Source: Mesorhizobium sangaii (lineage in GTDB: Bacteria; Pseudomonadota; Alphaproteobacteria; Rhizobiales; Rhizobiaceae). Taken from it: a stretch of 64,000 bases of DNA. The DNA is taken from the NCBI RefSeq assembly GCF_014207355.1, contig NZ_JACHEF010000003.1, forward strand, positions 285,763-349,762, written 5' to 3'. Below the pieces are notes generated by a model. The model made no database searches and was not told where the DNA came from. It was given only the letters and a program-made list of their open reading frames with translations. This document shows, one piece after another, positions 17,818 to 26,190 of the stretch (positions within the stretch are counted from its first letter, which is position 1; each line of letters starts with the position of its first letter). Made by a program: the position numbers and the translations under genes.

Positions 17818-18601
17818 AGCCTACCCAGACAACAGGCTGGCCCGCATCCTTCTGTGGAGCTTTTGCGCGCTCGTAATGGCGTTCCTGATTCTGCCGACGC
17901 TAGTCGTCGTCCCGCTCTCCTTTTCGGCGTCCAATCTTCTTGAGTTCCCACCGCGGGCATACTCGTTGCGCTGGTACGAGGCTTTCTTCGGCTCGGCGAC
18001 ATGGATGGCCGCACTCAGGACGAGCCTGATCCTTGGCACATTGACGGCGATGATCGCAGTGCCCCTGGGGCTGCTGGCCTGCATCTCGATGAACAGGCTC
18101 GGCGGAAAGGCCGCCGTAGCCATTCAGGGCGTTCTGCTCACCCCGTCCATTGTGCCGGGCATCCTGCTGGCGATCGGTCTGTTCTTTGTTCTGGCGGCGC
18201 AACGTCTGGTCGGAACGCTGTTCGGTGTCCTGGTCGGACATGTGGTGCTGGCCATTCCGGTCGCGTGCATTGTGTTGTTGCCCGCTCTGGCTCGCTTTGA
18301 CTGGAACCAGGTTCAGGCGGCGCGCAGCCTCGGCGCAAACTGGGCGAGAGCCATTGGCGGCATAATTGTCCCGCAACTTCAGATCAGTCTGTTGTCGGCG
18401 ACGCTGATGGCCTTCCTGACCTCGCTCGACGAGTCTGTGATTTCGATCTTCGTCGCCAGCGGTCAAAACAGCACGCTGCCGAAACTTATGTTCCTGTCGC
18501 TGCGCGATCAGATCGATCCGACCATTGCGGCGATCTCGACATTATGGACCGTCATCGTTGTGGCCGTAGTCCTGATTGTGACCCTTCGCCAAAAATCCTG
18601 A
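17810..18601 (+). CDS. ABC importer permease 2, PotC type
   Basis: A 263-residue permease with six predicted helices and the EAA loop AARSLGANWARAIGGIIVPQ. ATG 17810 overlaps the end of the upstream permease by 8 bases; a longer frame from 17783 is less likely. The extracytoplasmic segment SASNLLEFPPRAYSLRWYE is typical of PotC-like subunits. Confidence 0.92.
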   Translation: MLEAYPDNRLARILLWSFCALVMAFLILPTLVVVPLSFSASNLLEFPPRAYSLRWYEAFFGSATWMAALRTSLILGTLTAMIAVPLGLLACISMNRLGGKAAVAIQGVLLTPSIVPGILLAIGLFFVLAAQRLVGTLFGVLVGHVVLAIPVACIVLLPALARFDWNQVQAARSLGANWARAIGGIIVPQLQISLLSATLMAFLTSLDESVISIFVASGQNSTLPKLMFLSLRDQIDPTIAAISTLWTVIVVAVVLIVTLRQKS

Positions 18602-18615
18602 CCGAGACTGGAAAC

Positions 18616-19536
18616 ATGCCCACAAATCATCGCGCAGCCGGTGCTCCGGCGGATCAATCAACGGACATACCCCAGGTCGGGTTGGCGATCATCACCGGCT
18701 CGGCAAACTGGGGGCTTGCCTTCCCGGAAGATGTCGAATTCGAGGGCGTGCGCACCTTGCGGCGCGACATGAGTTTTGAGACGCCTTTCGGTCGCTCCGA
18801 CAACTGGAAGCTGCTCGAGTTCGATGCGTCGATTACCGTCGAAGGTAAAGCGAAACGTGCCTTGTGCATGTATTCGCACGGCAATCCCCGCGACCATATC
18901 GACCATTCCTGCCATCGCCGCGCATTCTGGGTCTTGATGCAGGCGGCTGTACGACAAGTGCTCGCCTGCTCGACCGTTGGCGCCGTCAACAAGGCGATCC
19001 AGCCCGGAGACATGGTGGTGAACGCCGATATCATCGAACTGTCGCAGACCCCGTTTTCACTGCTGCCTGGCCGCCAGAGCTTCGACTGCTCGGGCAAGCA
19101 GATCGTATGTCCCAGATGTGCGGCAGTTCTGGTCGAAACCGCCCGCCGTCATTGGCCAGCCGAATTCCGCGTTCATGGCATCGAACAGCAGTTGGTCGCT
19201 GCCCACTGTTACGGGCCGCGACTGACAACTCCCGCCGAAGCTCTGGCGTATCGAAACATGGGAGCGGACGTGCTCAACCATTCGATTGCCCCTGAGGCTA
19301 CCTTATCGCGCGAGATCGGCGCTTGTTTCGTGCCTCTCGCTTTCGTAACGGCAGGTTTCAATGACTATATGGACCGCAATCGCCAGAAATTGCTGCAGGA
19401 GGACGTGTTGCCGAACCTCTCTATGACAGCCTCGCGGGTCGCCCTGGAGACCGCGGCACGACTTCCGGCTAATCCCGAATGCTCTTGCCAGTGCTTAAAG
19501 ACGCCCCAGCCGGCAGAGCGTTCTACCCGGTTCTGA
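18616..19536 (+). CDS. Divergent MTAP/purine nucleoside phosphorylase-like protein
   Basis: A 306-residue protein of the PNP/MTAP fold: AIITGSANWGLAF (phosphate-loop-like), VLACSTVGAVNKAIQPGDMV, AAHCYGPRLTTPAEALAYRN, MGADVLNHSIAPEATLSREI and LAFVTAGFNDYM. In usual methylthioadenosine phosphorylases the third motif is EGPxFxTxAE and the last contains an Asp that contacts the base (TDYDCW-like). Here Glu is replaced by Tyr and the last motif differs, so the substrate may not be methylthioadenosine. ATG 18616 follows the importer genes by 14 bases, so it belongs to the same operon and probably acts on the imported compound. The C-terminus has a Cys-rich tail (ECSCQCLK). Confidence 0.72.
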   Translation: MPTNHRAAGAPADQSTDIPQVGLAIITGSANWGLAFPEDVEFEGVRTLRRDMSFETPFGRSDNWKLLEFDASITVEGKAKRALCMYSHGNPRDHIDHSCHRRAFWVLMQAAVRQVLACSTVGAVNKAIQPGDMVVNADIIELSQTPFSLLPGRQSFDCSGKQIVCPRCAAVLVETARRHWPAEFRVHGIEQQLVAAHCYGPRLTTPAEALAYRNMGADVLNHSIAPEATLSREIGACFVPLAFVTAGFNDYMDRNRQKLLQEDVLPNLSMTASRVALETAARLPANPECSCQCLKTPQPAERSTRF

Positions 19537-19796
19537 AGCAGCGATGGCGTCTGGATTGGTCACTCACGCCGATGCTGGCGCCGAACCGAGAGTCCGCTTT
19601 TGAAGGTCTCATGCTCGAAGCGTCCGGTCCGCTTCCGGCCACATTTCGGTCGTTCAGTGATCACGTAGCGACGATCGCTCCCGGCATATTGCCGGCAGCA
19701 ATTTCAGAACCTTTGTCCGCCGGAGGCAGTGGAGATCACTGTGAGCAAGCTTGCGAGCTGGGATTTTTGTCGGGCAATCAGAATATCGAGACGGAA
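19537..19796. other. Intergenic tail after the importer operon
   Basis: A frame beginning inside the phosphorylase gene (19479) runs through here, but its protein is not recognisable until the IS3 remnant at 19797. I see nothing else supported. Confidence 0.3.
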
Positions 19797-19890
19797 CGCG
19801 GCTATTTAAGCCCCGTCGAGTTCGAGGAGAAATCTATGCTAGCTTAACTGCGTGTCCGAAAAACCGTCAGGGCAGTACCGTTCGTCTACG
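19797..19890 (+). mobile_element. IS3-family element remnant (right end)
   Basis: The plus strand reads RGYLSPVEFEEKSMLA and a stop at 19845-19847, matching the last residues of an IS3-family OrfB transposase (usually [13 protein letters not shown]...). The bases just after (GTGTCCGAAAAACCGTCAGG) look like the terminal region of such an element. Everything upstream in the transposase is gone. Confidence 0.6.
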
Positions 19891-19954
19891 ACTCCATAAG
19901 CTCTGCCTCTTGGCGTGGTAAGGATGGGCCGAGTGACTTTGCCACCGACCACGC

Positions 19955-20590
19955 CTAGAGCGCCCACATGGCCAGGGCCTTCTCCGCTCCAATCCGGTCC
20001 TCCCTGATTCTGAGGACCGCCTGCCGCGTCAAGCCCGTGACCTTGGCTATGGCTGATGCACCAGCCCCTGTGCCCAGCATTGTAACCACCGTGTCGAATG
20101 CCTCACGGTCGTAGCTCGGCTTCCTGCCACGGTACGACCTGGGGTCGGACTTGGCGTCCTCTATACCTGCCTTCTGGGCTTCCTTGGTGGCGACCGCCTG
20201 TGCTTCCGCCGTTGCTGCCATGAAGGCTATCAGCGCGTCCCTAACGGCCTGTTGGATGGGGTCCTTGGTCGCTCCGTCGAACACCATGGCATTGATGACC
20301 GTCTTGATCACCACACCGTCACGCATGAAAAGCCGGATGCTATCCGACACGTCCCGATAGTCGCGGCCCAGCCGGTCGACCCAGCGCACCACCAGGGTGT
20401 CACTAGGGCGGAGGATGTCGAAAAGCCGCTTTCCTTGAGGTCGCTCCGCCAGCTTGGTCGAGATGCCGGACACACCGTGGTCGGCAATCTCTTGATCAAT
20501 CTTGAAACCTGCTAGCTCGGCCTGCCTGCGTTGATGCTCAAGCGTCTGGTCGGCAGTTGAGACGCGCGCATAAAAGACTGTCTTGGCCAC
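19955..20590 (-). CDS. Serine recombinase (resolvase/invertase family)
   Basis: A 211-residue protein with the resolvase catalytic domain. The nucleophile Ser is in FYARVSTADQTLEHQ, with RPQGKRLFDILRPSDTLVV and the arginine cluster WVDRLGRDYRDV. A helix-turn-helix DNA-binding region lies at the C-terminus (GASAIAKVTGLTRQAVLRIR). It resembles TnpR-type resolvases or Pin/Gin invertases of transposons. A GTG start at 20590 has AGGAG 8 bases upstream. No tnpA, res site or inverted repeat pair was recognised. It sits beside an IS3 scar and a truncated gcd gene, so it is probably the surviving part of a mobile element. Confidence 0.88.
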   Translation of the reverse strand: MAKTVFYARVSTADQTLEHQRRQAELAGFKIDQEIADHGVSGISTKLAERPQGKRLFDILRPSDTLVVRWVDRLGRDYRDVSDSIRLFMRDGVVIKTVINAMVFDGATKDPIQQAVRDALIAFMAATAEAQAVATKEAQKAGIEDAKSDPRSYRGRKPSYDREAFDTVVTMLGTGAGASAIAKVTGLTRQAVLRIREDRIGAEKALAMWAL

Positions 20591-20810
20591 AGGCCGACTC
20601 CTATCCGAAAGGGTTGCGTCCGTTGACTAACTTGTCCGTTGATCCAAGTCAGCCCTAACGGACGCTCTTTAGGAACCCATTTCACACTATGCTGGTTCTT
20701 CGTCCCGATTGTCGGGATGAGGCGACGGCAAGCCGCCCTTCCGCGACGGTCGGTACCCGCCCCCCTTGTCGGCAGGCGGCCGGGCAGGGGTGGTTTGTGG
20801 GGCCTCTGCA

Positions 20811-21436
20811 CATAGGTCGCCTCGCCGGGATCGTTTCGGCCGCGAATGTCCCCCGTATGGTAGGTCCACGCGACTTTCAGATCGCCGATGTTTTGCGGAG
20901 TGAGCTGGGTAGTACGGTCACCGGCCGCAGTGCGGCCGTAAGCCTGCCATTCGCCATCCGGAACGGTGCTTTTAAGGTCTCGCGTCGCGTGCGATCGTCG
21001 GCAAAGGTGCCGGCTACATCGTGCGGCGACTGGAACATGGTGTAGACGCCGGCAAGCACCGCGATTACGAGGGAGGCGGCCAAAAGCCGGCTGGTGCCGT
21101 TGTATCGGGCTGAGCCGGTGTCAATTCTGTGAAGTGACCGCACCATCGGCGGTAACAGCAGCAGCACGCCGAGCATAATGAGCAGGCTACCGCGCGCCGA
21201 AAGCGCCCACCAGTCGAAGCCAACTCCCCTTTATCGACCAGCACAGCGTCACCAGCAGTGCTACGCCATATAGCGCCAAGCCAGCGGGGTGGCGCGTGAA
21301 GGTTAGCGCTGCCGAAACCACCAGCGCCGCGCCCCTTGGTAGAACCACGATCCGCCGAGATGAGCGAGCCAGATGCCGCCCGCTAGCAGCGCCGTCCAAC
21401 AACAAAGATCACGAGTGAGAGAATTATCCGATACAT
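20811..21436 (-). pseudogene. gcd: PQQ-dependent glucose dehydrogenase, 5' fragment
   Basis: The minus strand begins MYRIILSLVIFVVG at ATG 21436. It continues through several frameshifts with LTFTRHPAGLALYGVALLV, MLGVLLLLPPMVRSL, ASLVIAVLAGVYTMF and WQAYGRTAAGDR-TQLTPQNI, then GDLKVAWTYHTGDIRG up to GEATY. This is the N-terminal membrane region and first beta-propeller blade of membrane-bound quinoprotein glucose dehydrogenase. At about 20811 the match stops, and the remaining 600 residues are missing. The break lies about 220 bases from the serine recombinase gene. The enzyme would have oxidised periplasmic glucose to gluconolactone; it is dead here. Confidence 0.8.
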
Positions 21437-21576
21437 GGGTTCACCGCACCTGCCTGTCGCATGCTCCTCCGCGTACCATTAAGGAGCGTCGCCAAAACAA
21501 CGTGCTTAATGTCCAAGGACCCCGGGCGTCTTTTGCTGTAACCTCATCGAAACTGACACCGGCCTGGTAAAGGTCG

Positions 21577-22173
21577 TCAGGCTACGTCCGCGGGCTCAGC
21601 TTTGCGTTTTCGCCCCGTGATCATGGCCCGTACCAGGTTTTCGCGATGGCGAAAGCTTGCCAGCGCGACGCCGCCTATATGGAAAAGCACCATCACAAGT
21701 AAGCCGTGCGCGCTCAGACTGTGCGCGGTCTCGACCCAGGACACGCCGAAATAGGCGTCCGTTGTCATCAGCCATCCGGTCAGCGCGGTCGATCCCATCG
21801 CCCCGATCAGCACGATCACCATCGCGCCGCCGGCGGGATTATGGCCGATATAGCGGGCCTCGCGACCGCTCAGCAACGCCGAGAGGTAGCGTAGCACTGT
21901 TGCTGGATCACGCACGAATTGCGAGAAGCGCGCATAGTGAGTGCCAAGAACCCCCCACAAGAGCCGCATCGCGACCAGCCCGGCAGTGGCGTAGCCAGCC
22001 CAATGGTGAATGTCCTCCGAGGAATGGGAGGTGAGCCAGGCAGTGACGAAGCTGAGCACCAGCGCCCAGTGGAAACTCCGCACGACCCGGTCCCAGACGC
22101 GCACCATCTCTGGAGATGCTCGCGCCTCCGTGGCTATCGAAACGTTCGGATCAATTTTCGCCGGCTTCGGCAT
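21577..22173 (-). CDS. Cytochrome b561-type membrane protein
   Basis: A 198-residue protein with about four helices and the histidines expected to bind heme b: VVRSFHWALVLSFVTAWL, DIHHWAGYATAGLVAMRLLW, and VETAHSLSAHGLLVMVLFHI. It has RLLWGVLGTHYARFS as in the cytochrome b561/Ni,Fe-hydrogenase b-subunit family. It passes electrons across the inner membrane. ATG 22173 overlaps the end of the PepSY gene by 23 bases; ATG 22107 is an alternative. Co-transcribed with the PepSY protein. Confidence 0.82.
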   Translation of the reverse strand: MPKPAKIDPNVSIATEARASPEMVRVWDRVVRSFHWALVLSFVTAWLTSHSSEDIHHWAGYATAGLVAMRLLWGVLGTHYARFSQFVRDPATVLRYLSALLSGREARYIGHNPAGGAMVIVLIGAMGSTALTGWLMTTDAYFGVSWVETAHSLSAHGLLVMVLFHIGGVALASFRHRENLVRAMITGRKRKAEPADVA

Positions 22174-22429
22174 TGTCGAGCTTTTCAAGGGTCTCGGCAT
22201 TGTAGGCCAGGTTCACCTTCTTGCCGGCCTTGTCGACCGCGTAGACTTCGTAGCAGCCCTTCTCGACTTTGATCTGGCGGACGGTGAGGCCCTCGCCGGT
22301 TAACTGCGCCTCCAGCGTTGCCTTGGGCTTGAACTGCGATTTCGGGGCGGTGCTGCAGCTGCCGCCGGCGGCGAGCGCCGGTCCTGCAATCGTGGCGGCA
22401 AGAGCGGCGAGAACGATTGTGCGATACAT
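22151..22429 (-). CDS. PepSY-domain periplasmic protein
   Basis: A 92-residue protein with a signal peptide (cleavage after GPALA) and a single PepSY-like domain (EAQLTGEGLTVRQIKVEKGC, YEVYAVDKAGKKVNLAYNAE). Two Cys residues (GSCSTA, KGCYEV) could pair. PepSY proteins next to b561 cytochromes are frequent and are thought to modulate or protect the partner. GGA lies close to ATG 22429. First gene of the two-gene minus-strand operon. Confidence 0.8.
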   Translation of the reverse strand: MYRTIVLAALAATIAGPALAAGGSCSTAPKSQFKPKATLEAQLTGEGLTVRQIKVEKGCYEVYAVDKAGKKVNLAYNAETLEKLDNAEAGEN

Positions 22430-22540
22430 GATGGCTCCATTCGGGAGGTTGGGCGCGAATGTTGCGCCTGCCGTTGGGATTTCGATCGGTCGTGTCAGAC
22501 GGCCATTTCACCGTCATTGGTGCGACATAGCCAATTCAAC

Positions 22541-22557
22541 CTGACAACTGGCTGACA
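22541..22557 (-). promoter_or_regulatory. Possible regulator-binding direct repeat
   Basis: Two copies of CTGACA are spaced 11 bases apart (22541-22546 and 22552-22557), one helical turn, about 110 bases upstream of the PepSY/cytochrome operon. This is the usual arrangement of OmpR-type response-regulator sites. No regulator gene remains next to it. Confidence 0.3.
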
Positions 22558-22991
22558 GCTGCAAGAGCGACGTTCATGAACGGGATGAGGACCGGATGTA
22601 GAGCACTTCTGCCGCCGTCCGGAAGGACATCGCCATGATAACCACATCGAGGATAGGTGCGCTCGGGCTTGCTGCCGGCAGTAGAGGCGGGAGAGGTGAC
22701 GCCGGCTGTGACGATCGACAGCTGCATTTCTCTAACCGTGCGAGGACACCGGATAAACGATGAGGAAACCCTTCCAGAACGGGCAGGCGGCTAATCGGCT
22801 AATCGTCACCAACTCGCCATCGACACGGTGACCTCGCCCTGAGCTCGATCTCCTGGCCGTTCCATCTTGAACGTATCGCGGCTCGAAGGTGGGAAGTTAA
22901 AGCCAATCTATGGCGACTGGCCTCGAACCCATCTCCCTCGCCGACCTAGAGCAAATCAGCTAAAAGGACCGTGGTACATGGGGGAGAGGCA
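22558..22991. other. Intergenic, nothing certain
   Basis: No gene is supported in this 434-base stretch. Short frames on both strands lack ribosome sites and recognisable products. A GGGGAGAGGC ribosome site at the end belongs to the next gene. Confidence 0.3.
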
Positions 22992-23396
22992 ATGTCTGCA
23001 ACGGCTTACGGTTTGGTCGGGTTCATTTCATGGACACTGATCTTGCTGATCGTGATGGAAGTGATCCGCACATATCTCGTGGTTTCCCGACGGGTGCCTG
23101 CTAATGGGTTTGCGCCTGACAATAGCGGACTCTGCCCCTTCATGGAGAGGTTGGCACGCGCTCATGCCAACTGCATTGAAGGCCTTCCAATCTTTGGCGG
23201 CTTGCTCGGCGTTGCAATAATGACATCGAGAACGGCGCTTACCGACCCTCTAGCCTTCGTGCTTTTGGGAGCACGCCTCGTCCAGTCGGTTATCCATCTC
23301 GTTTCCACCAGTCAGATTGCAGTGAGTCTGCGGTTCACGGCATTTGCCGTCCAGATGGCAATTGGCGCGTATTGGGCGTGCGCCCTTTTATCGTAG
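22992..23396 (+). CDS. MAPEG-family membrane protein
   Basis: A 134-residue protein with four membrane helices and the family motif RLARAHANCIEGLPIFGGLL (MAPEG: RxxxAHxNxxE). A second conserved part is LLGARLVQSVIHLVSTSQ. MAPEG proteins in eukaryotes handle eicosanoids and glutathione conjugates; bacterial members have no settled role. ATG 22992 has a strong site GGGGAGAGGCA; the seven codons upstream are not needed. It stands alone. Confidence 0.82.
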   Translation: MSATAYGLVGFISWTLILLIVMEVIRTYLVVSRRVPANGFAPDNSGLCPFMERLARAHANCIEGLPIFGGLLGVAIMTSRTALTDPLAFVLLGARLVQSVIHLVSTSQIAVSLRFTAFAVQMAIGAYWACALLS

Positions 23397-23685
23397 AGGG
23401 CGTGAGGATCTTGGGATAGCGAAGGTAGCGACCAACCTTTGCGACCATAGCGGAACCACGGCCAACCATGTCTGCGGGTCGCTGTTCATTGTCTTCCCTC
23501 AACTGTCAGCCTAGGTAGTTTTCAGTAGGGACAAAACCGAATTTCGCCACCCCCGGATTCGCGCGATTTTTGTGTCACGGATCAATCGGGAAAACAGCCA
23601 TCCACGCTCAGCCGCAGTCGTTGGGGCAGCGACTTAACGCGGTGTCTCCGTTGCGGATGAGTAAGACGCTGTTCCTGATCGCCCT

Positions 23686-24495
23686 TCAAGCAGCTTCCCA
23701 CCCGCGTGGACCGTGCCGAAAGGAATAACTGGCTGAGATCTCGAACCCGGGCCGCAAAGGCTGCCAGGCTCGACACTCGACGGAGATGCTCGGGTGCTCG
23801 ATGCGAATGATGTTAAACGAATTTGCAGCGTGGCGACGCCGCGATGAAACCGCCGTTCCCGCTTGAATGAGCAGCGCCGCATAGCCGTCGATGAGGTAAC
23901 GCCTTGCGCTCGAACCGGTGCGGTGAAGATGCTGGTGGCCAGACAATATGATGTCTACGCCGCTGCGCGAGAAGGCATCCATTGCCAGAGCCGCGCGGCC
24001 AACGATGCCTTCGTCGCTTTCCAGATCCAGCCCTTCAAAAGGATGATGAGTGACCACGACCCGGGTAATGTCATCGGACATACGTGAGAATTTCTCTGTC
24101 GCAGCCGCGAGCTGGCGGACATTGATCCTGCCATCCTTGATTGTCAGGGATCGTGCCGTGTTGATCCCGACGACAGCGACTTCGCTGTCGGCATAGAACG
24201 GTTCGGTGTCCGCCTCGATGTAGCGCCTGTAACGCGACAGAGGCGTCGATGCGCGCGCGAAGACATTCCAGAGCGGCACATCGTGATTGCCGGGCACTAC
24301 GATGCGGGGACCAGGAATAGAATCAAGGAAGGCTCGCGCCTGCAGGAATTCGGCTTTCCGGGCGCGCTGCGTTAGATCCCCCGATACGACGAGCAAATCA
24401 GAGTCGACGGCGCGAACCTCGACCGCGATCGCTTCCACAAGCTGGCTCTCCGTTCTTCCGAAGTGCAAATCCGAGAGGTGGACGAGGGTTCTCAC
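23686..24495 (-). CDS. Calcineurin-like metallophosphoesterase
   Basis: A 269-residue enzyme with all metal motifs: HLSDLHFG, VVSGDLTQRA, VVPGNHDVP, VVTHHPFEG and LSGHQHLH. It belongs to the calcineurin-like (cyclic-nucleotide phosphodiesterase CpdA or lipid-phosphatase-like) group; substrate unknown. A GTG start at 24495 has GGAG about 10 bases upstream. It is the last gene of an operon with a lipid-kinase-like and a PAP2 protein, which suggests phospholipid or isoprenoid-phosphate handling. Confidence 0.85.
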   Translation of the reverse strand: MRTLVHLSDLHFGRTESQLVEAIAVEVRAVDSDLLVVSGDLTQRARKAEFLQARAFLDSIPGPRIVVPGNHDVPLWNVFARASTPLSRYRRYIEADTEPFYADSEVAVVGINTARSLTIKDGRINVRQLAAATEKFSRMSDDITRVVVTHHPFEGLDLESDEGIVGRAALAMDAFSRSGVDIILSGHQHLHRTGSSARRYLIDGYAALLIQAGTAVSSRRRHAANSFNIIRIEHPSISVECRAWQPLRPGFEISASYSFRHGPRGWEAA

Positions 24496-24511
24496 TGAAA
24501 GCTCTCCGCTG

Positions 24512-25471
24512 TCACCTATGGCCCCGGCTTCTGGTCATTTTGGCAGGCGCAAGGACCTGCAAGGCAGCTGGTCGAATCTGAAAGTTCAAGGGCATGTCCA
24601 TACTGACGGCTTCGCCGTCCAGAGAAACCAGCATGGCGTGGCGATGCGATGTGATTTGGAGTGAGCTTGCCCGATAGGTTTCAAGATCTCGGGTGGCGTC
24701 GATCATGCCGAACGCGATTTTGAACGGAAGCAATGCCAGTCCAAGCCAGGACTGCTGCTTGACGACGTAAACGCACAGCTCTTTTGACGACAGGCTGCGG
24801 CGACGGCCAAGATCGGCGATGTCGTAAAGATTGTTACCAACAAACACACAGGGCGTCCGCAGTCTTTCGCGGGTGCCCTGAGCAGCGACGTGGACAGCCT
24901 GCCACGAGGCGGATCTCAACGTTCTCATGAGGGCGGGTCCGATGGCGGCAAGCTTGCCGAACCCACGGCGCCGCTGCTCGGCTGAACGCTTTGCAACAAA
25001 GAAGGGATAGATCCCAATCGATGAGTTGTTGAGAAAGACGCGGCCGTTGACCTCGGCGACATCGACTGCCACAGGCTTGCCTGTCGTGATTGTATCGATC
25101 GCCGCTGCGAGGTCGAGAGGCACACCCAAATCCTTGGCAAAGTGGTTCAATGTGCCGAGCGGAAGGACACCGAGCACCAGATCGGTCCCCGCCAGCGCGG
25201 AGGCTGCGCTGCTGAGGGTGCCGTCGCCACCGCCCACCACCAATATTGATCCATGGCCGGACTTCGACTTGTTTTCGTCGACGAAGCGCTGAGCCAGCTC
25301 TCCAACCTCTCGCCCAACCACCAATCGGACATCCGCCTCGACGCCACGTTCGGCGAACTCATCCCGTACGGCTCTCTCTATGTCACCCTTGTGCGCCGCA
25401 GCGCCGGCATTTTTGTTGATGAGGGCCAGGACCTTCAAGTTTCCACCCGCTTCGGCCTTTCCTGAAACCAT
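24512..25471 (-). CDS. Diacylglycerol/sphingosine kinase-like protein
   Basis: A 319-residue protein of the DAGK catalytic family: NLKVLALINKNAGAAAHKGD, the nucleotide loop VVGGGDGTLSSAASAL, and GVLPLGTLNHFAKDLGVPLD with the conserved NHFA motif. It ends SLDGEAVSMDMPLNFQIRP. It should phosphorylate a lipid alcohol. ATG 25471 overlaps the end of the upstream PAP2 gene by 37 bases; a start nearer LKVLALIN is possible. The metallophosphoesterase follows after 16 bases, so the three genes form one operon. Confidence 0.85.
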   Translation of the reverse strand: MVSGKAEAGGNLKVLALINKNAGAAAHKGDIERAVRDEFAERGVEADVRLVVGREVGELAQRFVDENKSKSGHGSILVVGGGDGTLSSAASALAGTDLVLGVLPLGTLNHFAKDLGVPLDLAAAIDTITTGKPVAVDVAEVNGRVFLNNSSIGIYPFFVAKRSAEQRRRGFGKLAAIGPALMRTLRSASWQAVHVAAQGTRERLRTPCVFVGNNLYDIADLGRRRSLSSKELCVYVVKQQSWLGLALLPFKIAFGMIDATRDLETYRASSLQITSHRHAMLVSLDGEAVSMDMPLNFQIRPAALQVLAPAKMTRSRGHR

Positions 25472-26190
25472 AACGCGGCTATCCAACACAGGATCGCCCA
25501 GCCAGAACCAATGCACCATCCCGCCAGGACATCTGTGGGATAGTGGACCGCGAGATAGACCCGGCTTATTCCAACGGCCACCGTCAGAAACACGGCGATG
25601 GACATGAAATACACGTTGAGACGCAGTTCCTGATTTGCGTGTGAAAGGAGAGCGCCCACGGTCAGGAACGCGATCGCCGAAAGCATTGCATGTCCGCTCG
25701 GGAAGCTTGCCGTGAATACTCGCGTGACATGAGGGATCTCTGGCCTGGGCCGGTTGAAGCTCAGCTTGAGGATCGTGCCAAGCAGTTCACCGCCAACCAC
25801 CGCCACCGCCATCCAGATGGCGAGAGCCCGCTTGTGGATCAGAAGAAGATAGACAACCCCTGCCAGCAACACGAAGCCAAGAAACACCACGCTGCCCACT
25901 GAGGTCACATCCCGGGCCGCTTCCTGAAGCCATGGCGGACCGATCGGGTAGGCCGGATCGGCTGCGCGAAGAGCCGACATGATGGCCAGGTCGAACTTGG
26001 TCGTGTCACCTTCCAGGACTTCCTCTGCCAGCACCCCGAAGCCGAAAACGAGGCATGCTACAAGCATCGCCGCAACAAGCCTGTTTTTGCCTTGCGCGGA
26101 CGCACCGCTGATTTGACATGGCGGGCGAGGCTGGTAACTCCCTAGGCGCCGGCGCTCGGTATCTGGGACTGGTTCGCTCAAGCGCAGCAC
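25435..26190 (-). CDS. PAP2-family membrane phosphatase
   Basis: A 251-residue protein with about six helices and the three acid-phosphatase motifs KLSFNRPRP, PSGHA and SRVYLAVHYPTDV. Such enzymes remove phosphate from phosphatidic acid, undecaprenyl pyrophosphate or similar lipids at the membrane surface. It is the first gene of a minus-strand operon with a lipid-kinase-like and a metallophosphoesterase gene; kinase and phosphatase together suggest a lipid phosphorylation cycle. Confidence 0.88.
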   Translation of the reverse strand: MLRLSEPVPDTERRRLGSYQPRPPCQISGASAQGKNRLVAAMLVACLVFGFGVLAEEVLEGDTTKFDLAIMSALRAADPAYPIGPPWLQEAARDVTSVGSVVFLGFVLLAGVVYLLLIHKRALAIWMAVAVVGGELLGTILKLSFNRPRPEIPHVTRVFTASFPSGHAMLSAIAFLTVGALLSHANQELRLNVYFMSIAVFLTVAVGISRVYLAVHYPTDVLAGWCIGSGWAILCWIAALWFQERPKRVET

